This document shows, piece after piece, positions 7,401 to 12,998 of a stretch of DNA of 12,998 nucleotides. The position numbers and the translations under genes were made by a program. Source of the DNA: a bacterium. GTDB lineage: Bacteria > Planctomycetota > J058 > JACQDU01. Position 1 is the first letter of the stretch. The number at the start of each line of letters is the position of its first letter. Below the pieces are notes generated by a model. It worked only from the letters and a program-made list of their open reading frames with translations. It was not told the origin of the DNA and made no database searches. The stretch spans positions 1 through 12,998 of the forward strand of contig JACQDU010000554.1 of assembly GCA_016200955.1 (NCBI GenBank), given 5' to 3'.

Positions 7401-7763
7401 TCTCTGGAAGCGCTCGATGCCGGTCGCGTCCGCCGCTCTCTCGAGGACCATCTTGAGCGCGACCACGCGCCGGAGGCGCTCGTCCCATGCGCGGTAGACG
7501 ACTCCCATGCCGCCCTTCCCGAGCTCGGAGAGGAGGATGAACCGGCCGAAGGCTCGCCGCGGATCGGAGCGAGCGTCGCGCACTTCCTGTGGATCCTGCG
7601 ACGGAGCGACGATCCGGTGGTGCGATCCCGAACCGGAGACCTTGGGAGCTTCGAGAGGGTGCGAGGGCAGGGGCGAGCGGCAGCGCGGGCAGAGCCCGGC
7701 CTCGGGCCCTTCGCGCGGCGCGACCCGCGTCCGGCAGCTCGGGCAGACGACCTCGACGAGCAT
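4431..7763 (-). CDS. Membrane serine/threonine protein kinase with zinc ribbon and 14 WD40 repeats
   Basis: 1110 residues from ATG 7763; no clear Shine-Dalgarno sequence precedes it. The N-terminus has a zinc ribbon (C7-x2-C10, C25-x2-C28). The kinase domain spans about 75-340: glycine loop L-G-K-G-G-M-G-V (81-88), catalytic lysine K104, H-R-D-L-K-P-A-N (197-204), D-F-G (217-219) and M-P-P-E-Q-A (243-248), so it should be catalytically active. A basic stretch, one membrane helix (about 364-385) and an Ala/Glu-rich segment likely to be coiled coil (390-430) follow. From about 488 to 1075 I count 14 WD40-like repeats, each beginning like V-A-W-S-P-D-G and many ending in L-W-D or L-F-D, enough for two seven-bladed propellers. 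By homology the kinase faces the cytoplasm and the propellers lie across the membrane, where they could sense a ligand or bind partners. The P-P-S-S-W-N...D-L-D-T-I-C-L-R-C-L-E-K-D-P segment is typical of the planctomycete-type family. It stands 175 bases upstream of the peptide gene; whether it controls it is unknown. Confidence 0.93.
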   Translation of the reverse strand: MLVEVVCPSCRTRVAPREGPEAGLCPRCRSPLPSHPLEAPKVSGSGSHHRIVAPSQDPQEVRDARSDPRRAFGRFILLSELGKGGMGVVYRAWDERLRRVVALKMVLERAADATGIERFQREAEVVARLRHPGIVSVHEVGEVQGRNYIAMDFIDGASLDRRLAGRGGKRLGFTRALEVLRDVARAVHYAHEQGVIHRDLKPANIMLDERDRPYVMDFGLARIRESRSGLTRTGAAIGTPAYMPPEQAEAKEVEADERADVYSLGATLYYILAGRPPFEGATEVNVLTALLTKEPAPPSSWNRRAAGDLDTICLRCLEKDPEKRYPSAAELGDELERYLAGDPIAARPIGALERVVRRAKRQKLAAALATATAVTLVAATAMGIRQAATMRELEAEKRAQERELTAKAVEEAAKAQVLLARGFIQRAQRASQEGRHREALVCAAKALSMPGLSDDDVTAARVAHFLAREGPWRKPRTFAAGDRKSIFALAWSPDGEHVAVAQGDGRVRIHAVADERRPPRVLDAAAVKGEALAVAWSPDRRMVASGGVDKTVRVHEPGSGRLLRELKQDGIVRGLAWSPSSDRLACVGDDGKLRLIEAESGSVSYELDCHNPLRSVAWSPDGRLVALGSFDQTVCVFALGDREQVVPVWQHRGEVRCVAWPPRFPRVPLLATSSYDRTVILWDVSPTEGGSKRLSVRARLQGLHENTIESVAWSPDGSVLATGNGEALIRLIVPQLEEQRDSELHNRVATVLEAHERSVSSVAFSPDGRRLASGGADGVLALWDLEPGRVAVLDHPDEVHGVAFSPDGRRLATACADQRVHLFDLSDTTHPVLFPDQGFRVFFLAWSPDSHRLAAGTGNPGDKPAAITVWDVATQRAEKQLEGSTVAWSRDGKWIATSRQSAPIQLIDSTAGFAATDVPEITTEANVAFRPDGRMLAVLCADSVTLFDVASRRPLGTLKGHKAQVTSLAWSPDGTRLASGGTDQTIRIFDVVSLKETSVLRSPRTWTTAVAWSPDGNWIVSGGPERSGLVLWDVEKARTAAYLPGHSAGVNAVAWSPDSRTIASASGDRTVRLWPLGKMLEAPKGDVLAEAERATGLRIPEGALDPVPGD

Positions 7764-7830
7764 GCGAGGAGACTAGATGAAACGGCGGCCTTCCGCGACA
7801 TCTTCCGAAGCTCACGCGAGGGACCGGCGC

Positions 7831-7980
7831 GTTGGACTGAGCAATCGACTCGGGCCCGAGGTTGCCATGGTCGTCAACGGACGCCTTGAGCACGACGTGC
7901 GTGATCGGCCACGCCATCCGGCTCTCGGTCCATGTCCAGCCCTCCGGGAGCTCGAGCTCGAACGAGCCATCCGGATGAAG
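7831..7980 (-). pseudogene. Coding-like remnant without start or stop, unknown product
   Basis: The frame reads L-H-P-D-G-S-F-E-L-E-L-P-E-G-W-T-W, later W-P-I-T-H-V-V-L-K and D-D-H-G-N-L. Third positions are almost all G or C through most of it, and the residues (Trp, Thr, His, acidic) differ from the Arg/Ala/Pro-rich antisense noise around it. No start, ribosome site or stop of its own is visible. Probably the relic of a gene; I do not recognise the family. Confidence 0.35.
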
Positions 7981-8059
7981 ACAGCCATGCGCGCGACGGG
8001 ATAACCACGCGGCCAGGCCACGGGGGTAGCCGGAGACCAAAGCGTGACCGCGTGAGAAA

Positions 8060-8099
8060 CGAGAGAGCCTCTCGGCCCTGAAGCCGAGAGGCTCTCTCG
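8060..8099 (-). terminator. Strong 16-bp hairpin terminating the RND efflux operon
   Basis: Perfect inverted repeat: 8060-8075 (reading CGAGAGAGCCTCTCGG) pairs with 8084-8099 across an 8-base loop. It lies about 155 bases after the outer-membrane factor stop. On the minus strand it is followed by GTTTCTC, a short T-run, and on the plus strand by ATCGGGG, so it favours minus-strand termination. Confidence 0.7.
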
Positions 8100-8104
8100 A
8101 TCGG

Positions 8105-8212
8105 GGCGAGCAGACCAGTCTCGAGCCGTGGATCGAGCGGTTCCGCGTGGAGTTCTGCCTCAACCCTCCGCCGGACTTCGACTTGGCCGCGCTGGCTCGG
8201 ATGGTCGCGTGA
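8105..8212 (+). pseudogene. C-terminal coding remnant on the plus strand, unknown product
   Basis: The plus strand reads G-E-Q-T-S-L-E-P-W-I-E-R-F-R-V-E-F-C, then L-N-P-P-P-D-F-D-L-A-A-L-A-R-M-V-A and TGA at 8210-8212. Nearly all codons end in G or C, and residues such as Trp, Phe, Cys and Asp are unlike the surrounding shadow frames. There is no start codon, and the frame runs back into the hairpin at 8060-8099. It looks like the 3' end of a lost gene and is the only plausible plus-strand coding in the window. Confidence 0.35.
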
Positions 8213-8253
8213 CCGACGACAAGCGCGCGACGAGGCGCTGGGCTGTCGGCGCG

Positions 8254-9693
8254 CTACTGCTTCACCGCGACCGGCGTGCTCTCGTCGGTCCATCCGCCGC
8301 CGAGTGCGCGCTGGAGCTGCACGATGTCGGAGAGGAGGACCCGCTCCGACTCGACGAGCGCCTGACGAGCCGCGAGGAGCGACCGCTGCGCATCGAGCAC
8401 GTTCAGGTAGTTCGTGACCCCGCGCTCGTATTGGGCTGTGGCGAGCTCGACCGACTGCTCCTGGGCGCGGACCGTCTCGCGGTGCCGATCGCGCTCTTGC
8501 TCGTGAGCCGAGATCCCGGCGACCGCATCCGCGACCTCGCGGAACGCGCTCAGAATGGTCAGCAGGTACTTCGACGTCGCCTCGTCTCGGCGAGCTTCGG
8601 CCTCGAGCATGCGCGCGTAGGTGAGCCCACCCGCGAAGATCGGAATGTCGATGCTGGGCCCGATCGACCAGAGCTGCGAGCCGTACGTCAGGATGTTCTG
8701 AGCGTTGATGCTCGCCGCTCCGAGGCGCCCGACGATCGTCACCTTGGGGAAGAAGTCGGCGATCGCGGCGCCGATCCGCGCGTTGGCGGCGCGGAGATGT
8801 TCTTCGGCGGCTCGCACGTCGGGCCGGCGCTCGAGGAGCGTCGCGGGGAGGCCGAGCGGGACGATGGGGGGCAGGTCGAACGCCGCGGGCACTCTGCCCG
8901 TGAAGTCGACGTCGGGCGGCTGACCGATGAGGATGGCGAGCTTGTGCTGAGCGACGGCTCGACGGCGCGCGTACTCGGGAACGAGTGCCCGCGTCGTTGC
9001 GAGCTCACCCTCCGCGCGGCGTAGATCGAGGTCGGTCGCGAGGCCGGCACTCACGCGCCCACGCACGATCTCGAGCGAGCTCGCGCGCAGCTCGACGCCA
9101 TCATGCGCGATCGCGAGGAGGGCTTCCGCCTCGCCGAGCTCGAAGTAAGTCTCCGCCACGTCGGCGACGACCGTCGTCTCGACAGCTCGCTTGTCATAGA
9201 TCGAGGCCGTCTCCTCCGCCTCGAACGCCTCGACTTCGCGACGGAGACGACCCCAAAGATCCACTTCGTAGCCCGCGCTGAGCACGCCGAGCGTCACCTG
9301 AGAGCCGGGGCGCAACGGGAGAGCGGGGTTCTTCGCAATCTTGAAGTAGTTGTAGGCGCCGTCGGCGTCGATCGTCGGAAGGAGGGGCGCGAACGATTCG
9401 CTGTTCAAGCTCCGGGCGACCTGTACACGCGCGAGCGCAGCGCGCAGCGAGAGGTTCTGCTTTCTCGCATCGGCGACGAGGGCCTCGAGCTTCGGGTCGT
9501 GGAAGCTCTCCCACCAGCGGTCGAACGGCTTGTCGGCGCTGAAGCGGATCGTCGCCTCCTCGCTCGAGACCATGCCGGTCGAGGCAAGCGTCCTCGGCGC
9601 CGCAGCGACCGGGCGTCGATAGTCGGGCCCGACCGCGCAACTTGACATCAGGGTGATGAGCGACGCGATCGCGGCCTTCGGGACGGTCTTCAT
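8254..9693 (-). CDS. RND efflux outer-membrane factor lipoprotein (NodT/OprM family)
   Basis: 479 residues. ATG at 9693 overlaps the pump gene's stop in ATGA; GAGGAGA lies a few bases upstream. The signal peptide ends in L-M-S-S-C, giving a lipidated C19, followed by the family hallmark A-V-G-P-D-Y-R-R-P. Two TolC-type halves are visible: W-W-E-S-F-H-D-P-K-L-E-A-L-V in the first, then L-P-A-T-L-L-E-R-R-P-D-V-R-A-A-E, the P-S-I-D-I-P-I-F strand and a Y-E-R-G-V-T-N-Y-L-N-V-L-D-A-Q segment. By homology it trimerises into an outer-membrane barrel with a periplasmic alpha-helical tunnel that docks to the pump and membrane-fusion protein. It requires a two-membrane envelope. Length is normal and no damage is seen. 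It is the last gene of the operon, followed by the hairpin at 8060-8099. Confidence 0.94.
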   Translation of the reverse strand: MKTVPKAAIASLITLMSSCAVGPDYRRPVAAAPRTLASTGMVSSEEATIRFSADKPFDRWWESFHDPKLEALVADARKQNLSLRAALARVQVARSLNSESFAPLLPTIDADGAYNYFKIAKNPALPLRPGSQVTLGVLSAGYEVDLWGRLRREVEAFEAEETASIYDKRAVETTVVADVAETYFELGEAEALLAIAHDGVELRASSLEIVRGRVSAGLATDLDLRRAEGELATTRALVPEYARRRAVAQHKLAILIGQPPDVDFTGRVPAAFDLPPIVPLGLPATLLERRPDVRAAEEHLRAANARIGAAIADFFPKVTIVGRLGAASINAQNILTYGSQLWSIGPSIDIPIFAGGLTYARMLEAEARRDEATSKYLLTILSAFREVADAVAGISAHEQERDRHRETVRAQEQSVELATAQYERGVTNYLNVLDAQRSLLAARQALVESERVLLSDIVQLQRALGGGWTDESTPVAVKQ

Positions 9694-12600
9694 GATTCTC
9701 TCCTCGACTGAGCCTCGGCGAGCGAGAGCCCTCCCTCGTCGGGCGCGGACGTCCTGCCCTCGACGCGAGCCGGGTCCGGCGCCTCGGCGGACGGCTGCTG
9801 GACGCGAAACAGGAGGACGTAGAGTGCCGGAAGGTTTCCGAGCGTCAGGAAGGTTGCGACGGCCAAGCCACCCATGATCGCCACGGCGAGAGGGCCCCAG
9901 AAGACACTTCGCGTCAGCGGGATCATGGCCAGGATCGCCGTGGCCGCCGTCAGCACGACGGGCCGGGCGCGCCGCACGGCCGACTCGACGACGGCATTCC
10001 AGACGGACAATCCAGCGGCGACATCGCGCTCGATCTGATCGATGAGAATCACCGAGTTCCTCATGTCCATCCCGGCGAGCGCGATCAGGCCAAGGAGAGC
10101 GTTGAAGCCGAACGGGGCGTGGAAGGCGAGGAGGGAGGCGACGGCCCCGATGAGTCCGAGAGGCGATATGGCGAAGACGAGGAACAGCTTCTTGAAGCTT
10201 TGCACCTGAATCATGAGCAACGTCAACATCACCGCGATCATGGCCGGGAAGACCGCGAAGAGGGCCGAGTTCGCCTTGTCGCTCTCCTCGACCGCCCCCC
10301 CGACGTCGATCCGGTAGCCGAGCGGAAGCGACGCCTTGAGCGGCGCGAGAGCCTTCAGCGCTCGTGCGGTCACGTCCGGGGCCTGCACGCCGTCCACGAC
10401 GTCCGCGCGAACGGTGAGCAGGGTCTCGCGGTTGCGACGCCAGCGGATGGGCTCCTCTTGCTCGTAGGAGACGGACGCCACCTGCGACAGCGGAACCACA
10501 TGTCCGCTGCGCGTGACGATCGTGAGGTTCGGGAGGGTATCCAGGTTCAGTCGCTCCTCGGGAACGGCGCGTGCGACGACATCGATCAACTCGATTCCTT
10601 CTCGGTACTGTGAGATCGGCGCGCCTGAGAGAAGCGTCTGCAGCGTCCCGGACACGTCCTGAGGCGTCAGTGCGAGGGCGCGAGCGCGGTCCTGGTCGAC
10701 CTTCAGGCGAACGACCTTCGACGGCTCGTCCCATTCGAGCTGAGCGTCGCGGACCTCGGGGTCCGTCCGGATCAGGTCGCGGACCTGATACGCAACGGCG
10801 CGAACCTTCTCGGGATCCGGGCCGAGGACGCGGAACTGAACGGGGAAGCCGACGGGCGGGCCGAAGTCGAGCCGAAGCACTCGCAACCGCGGAAGGGCAA
10901 ACTCGGCGTCGGAAGCGAAGCGCGCGATGAGACGAGTCCGTAGGCGTTCGCGAGCGGCAGAGCTCTTCGTCTCGATCACCGCCTTGGCGAAGCTGGGATT
11001 CGGAAGGTCGGGATTCAGCGCCAGGTAGAAGCGCGGCGATCCGGCCCCGGTGTAGATCGTGAAGTGTTCGATATCGAGATCGCCCGCGAGGACCGACTCC
11101 AATTTCGCGACCTCCGCTTCGGTCGCGGTGAACGAGGATCCGCCCGGCATCCGGAGCTCGATCATGAGCTCGTTGCGCGAGGACTGTGGAAAGAACTGCT
11201 TCGGTACCAGGCTCAAGCCGAAGATGGCCGTCGCGAAGAGGGCGAGCGTCAGCGCGACGACGAGCTTGGGGCGCTTCACGCACGCGGTGATGATGCGTCG
11301 GAGGATCGTGTACGTCCGCGTGTGATAGGGGTCGTGAGGTTGCCCGTGCTGGGAACTCTCGCGGAGAAGCCTCACGCCGAGATAGGGAGTGAAGACGACG
11401 GCCGCGATCCAGGAGGCGATCAGGGCGATGCCGACGACCCAGAAGATCCCGCCGGCGTACTGGCCCGCGGTGGACTTCGCGAATCCCACAGGCATGAACC
11501 CGGCGATCGTGATGAGCGTGCCGACGAGCATGGGAGCGGCCGTCGAGCTCCAGGCGAAGGTCGCGGCCCGCACCCGGTCGTAGCCTTCCTCGGTCTTCAC
11601 CACCATCATCTCGACGGCGATGATCGCGTCGTCGACCAGCATGCCGAGCGAGAGGATCAGCGCTCCGAGGCTGATCCGGTCAAGGTTCAGTCCGATCGCG
11701 TTCATGACGACGACGGTCATCGCCAGCACGAGGGGAACGCTCAAAGCCACGACGACGCCACTTCGCCAGCCAAGAGACAAGAAGCTCACGGCCAGTACGA
11801 TCACGAGGGCTTCCACGAAGGAGTGTAGAAACTCTCCGACGGACTCTTCGACGACGTGCGGTTGAAAGGCGACGCGTTCCATCGAGACGCCCGCGGGGAG
11901 CTCGGCGTCGATCGCGCGAACTTCTTCTTCCAGCGCGTGTCCGAGCTTGAGGACGTTGCCTCCAGTGGCCATGGCGACGGCGACCTCGACGGCGGGTTGA
12001 CCGTTGTGCCGCACGGTGAAGGTCGGCGGATCCTCGTAGCCACGCCGAACGTCCGCGATGTCGCCGATCCGAAACACGCGCCCGCCCGCGTGCACAGGGA
12101 CCTCTCGCACGCTCTCGACCGCCGCGAACTGTCCGTCGACGCGGACGTAGATTCGATCCGACGGCGTCTCCACGCTGCCGGATGACGCGACGACGTTCTG
12201 CCGGCTGAGGCTGTCGAAGATCTGCTGAGGAGTCAATCCGAGCGTCGCGAGCTTCTTGTGGGAGAACTCGACGAACAACTTCTCGGGGCGGACTCCGACG
12301 AGGATGACCTTGTCGACGTCCTTAACGCGCAAGAACCTGCTTCGCGCGTCCTCTGCGAGCCGCTTGAGCTCGGCCGCCGAATAGTCCTTTCCCGTGAACG
12401 CGTAGACGGCGACATAGACATCCGAGTATTCATCGTCGAGGAACGGACCCAGAACGCCCTCGGGGAGAGTGTGCTTGATGTCGCCGACCTTCTTCCGGAC
12501 CTGATACCAGACCTCGCTCACGGCGCTCGGCGGAGCATCGTCGCGGAGCTGGATCGTGACGAGGGCTTGTTCGGGCATCGAGTAGGTCCGGAGGTAGTCG

Positions 12601-12839
12601 ATGTACGGCGTCTCCTGCAGCTTCTCCTCGAGCCTGTCGGCGAGCTCGCGTTGGACCTGGTCGCTCGTCGCCCCCGGCCACTTGGCGGAGACGACCATGG
12701 TCTTGATCGTGAACGAGGGATCCTCGGCTCGGCCCATTCGGACGTACGTGTAGGCTCCCGACGCCGCGGTGACGAGGATGAGATAGAGGACGATCGCCGG
12801 ATGCTTGACGGCCCACGCCGAGAGATTCGGGATGGTCAC
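9690..12839 (-). CDS. RND-family inner-membrane efflux pump (HAE1/TriC-like permease)
   Basis: 1049 residues. I chose GTG at 12839 because GGGAGGG sits six bases upstream and the protein then begins T-I-P-N-L-S-A-W-A-V-K-H-P, the normal start of these pumps; an ATG at 12908 would overlap the upstream gene by over 70 bases. The first transmembrane helix spans 14-32, then comes the porter motif R-A-E-D-P-S-F-T-I-K-T-M-V-V (37-50). The proton-relay pair D403-D404 lies in G-M-L-V-D-D-A-I-I-A. Two copies of the six-helix block and two periplasmic loops are complete. G-M-D-M-R-N-S-V-I-L (923-932) holds R927 where AcrB has K940, as I recall for TriC/MexK-like pumps. By family it exports drugs, detergents, biocides or lipids using the proton gradient; the substrate is not predictable. 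It overlaps the genes on both sides by 4 bases. Confidence 0.95.
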   Translation of the reverse strand: MTIPNLSAWAVKHPAIVLYLILVTAASGAYTYVRMGRAEDPSFTIKTMVVSAKWPGATSDQVQRELADRLEEKLQETPYIDYLRTYSMPEQALVTIQLRDDAPPSAVSEVWYQVRKKVGDIKHTLPEGVLGPFLDDEYSDVYVAVYAFTGKDYSAAELKRLAEDARSRFLRVKDVDKVILVGVRPEKLFVEFSHKKLATLGLTPQQIFDSLSRQNVVASSGSVETPSDRIYVRVDGQFAAVESVREVPVHAGGRVFRIGDIADVRRGYEDPPTFTVRHNGQPAVEVAVAMATGGNVLKLGHALEEEVRAIDAELPAGVSMERVAFQPHVVEESVGEFLHSFVEALVIVLAVSFLSLGWRSGVVVALSVPLVLAMTVVVMNAIGLNLDRISLGALILSLGMLVDDAIIAVEMMVVKTEEGYDRVRAATFAWSSTAAPMLVGTLITIAGFMPVGFAKSTAGQYAGGIFWVVGIALIASWIAAVVFTPYLGVRLLRESSQHGQPHDPYHTRTYTILRRIITACVKRPKLVVALTLALFATAIFGLSLVPKQFFPQSSRNELMIELRMPGGSSFTATEAEVAKLESVLAGDLDIEHFTIYTGAGSPRFYLALNPDLPNPSFAKAVIETKSSAARERLRTRLIARFASDAEFALPRLRVLRLDFGPPVGFPVQFRVLGPDPEKVRAVAYQVRDLIRTDPEVRDAQLEWDEPSKVVRLKVDQDRARALALTPQDVSGTLQTLLSGAPISQYREGIELIDVVARAVPEERLNLDTLPNLTIVTRSGHVVPLSQVASVSYEQEEPIRWRRNRETLLTVRADVVDGVQAPDVTARALKALAPLKASLPLGYRIDVGGAVEESDKANSALFAVFPAMIAVMLTLLMIQVQSFKKLFLVFAISPLGLIGAVASLLAFHAPFGFNALLGLIALAGMDMRNSVILIDQIERDVAAGLSVWNAVVESAVRRARPVVLTAATAILAMIPLTRSVFWGPLAVAIMGGLAVATFLTLGNLPALYVLLFRVQQPSAEAPDPARVEGRTSAPDEGGLSLAEAQSRRES

Positions 12840-12998
12840 GGGGTTCCCTCCCAGCGGCGCACCGTCATCCCCTTGTCGAGCTTCTGCACGCCCGCCGTCA
12901 CCACCCATTGCCCCGGCGTGACGCCCGCGGAGAGGACAACGGTGTCATGGCGGTACTCGCTCACCTCGACAGGTGCGAGAGTGAGGCTGCCATCGGCC
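12836..12998 (-). CDS. RND efflux membrane-fusion protein, C-terminal end only
   Basis: Only the last 53 codons are in the window; the start lies beyond the right edge. The frame reads V-E-V-S-E-Y-R-H-D-T-V-V-L-S-A-G-V-T-P-G-Q-W-V-V-T-A-G-V-Q-K-L, then D-K-G-M-T-V-R-R-W, the usual membrane-proximal end of periplasmic adaptor (HlyD/AcrA-type) subunits. Its TGA (12838-12836) overlaps the pump's GTG start in GTGA, so the two are translationally coupled. It would bridge pump and outer-membrane factor in the periplasm. Confidence 0.85.
   Translation of the reverse strand, partial: ADGSLTLAPVEVSEYRHDTVVLSAGVTPGQWVVTAGVQKLDKGMTVRRWEGTP
12846..12852 (-). promoter_or_regulatory. Ribosome-binding site deciding the GTG start of the RND pump
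   Basis: The minus strand reads GGGAGGG inside the 3' end of the adaptor gene, six bases before GTG at 12839. It settles the pump's start in favour of GTG over the upstream ATG at 12908. Confidence 0.75.

Noticed and set aside
5499..7889. A long plus-strand open frame of about 796 codons opposite the kinase
   Set aside because: It is antisense of a clear kinase-WD40 gene, and its regularity only mirrors the repeats on the other strand.
8060..8099. Inverted repeat considered as a transposon end
   Set aside because: It is a single compact hairpin with an 8-base loop, no second copy in the window and no transposase; it fits a terminator.
9693..11283. Upstream extension of the outer-membrane factor frame inside the pump gene
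   Set aside because: The protein signal begins at the lipoprotein signal peptide at 9693; upstream residues are out-of-frame pump sequence.
12839..12908. ATG start for the pump at 12908
   Set aside because: It would add 23 unlike residues overlapping the adaptor gene; the GTG at 12839 has a strong ribosome site and the normal pump N-terminus.

Overview
The window is a high-GC (about two-thirds G+C by eye) bacterial segment in which every well-supported gene lies on the minus strand. The best taxonomic clue is the large protein kinase: an N-terminal zinc ribbon, a Hanks-type kinase domain, one membrane segment and a long WD40 array, a layout common in Planctomycetota and also seen in Acidobacteriota and some Myxococcota. 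Planctomycetota is my first guess, from architecture alone. No rRNA, tRNA, CRISPR array or intact insertion sequence is visible.

Read in the direction of transcription (right to left), the window starts with a tightly overlapping tripartite RND efflux operon: the 3' end of a membrane-fusion protein (12836-12998), the inner-membrane pump (9690-12839, GTG start) and an outer-membrane lipoprotein factor (8254-9693). The genes overlap by 4 bases (GTGA and ATGA), and a 16-bp perfect hairpin (8060-8099) follows. About 490 bases without an intact gene then hold two short coding-like remnants, one on each strand. Next come the WD40 serine/threonine kinase (4431-7763), a 69-residue peptide gene (4047-4256), a JmjC/cupin oxygenase gene broken by an apparent frameshift (2612-3813), and the start of a secreted multi-domain glycoside-hydrolase-like protein that runs off the left edge (1-2473).

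The part most likely to be new is the peptide gene with the JmjC gene. The peptide has a leader ending in a double-glycine (V-N-G-G) cleavage motif and a cysteine-free core of about 37 residues with nine histidines, bracketed by two similar F-G-L hydrophobic segments. A strong Shine-Dalgarno sequence precedes it and an 11-bp hairpin follows it. The next gene on the same strand encodes a JmjC oxygenase of the ribosomal-oxygenase type, a family whose known members hydroxylate histidine or arginine side chains. This suggests an RiPP-like or metal-binding peptide made with a dedicated hydroxylase. The pairing is inferred from proximity and sequence features; no dedicated peptidase-transporter is present in the window.
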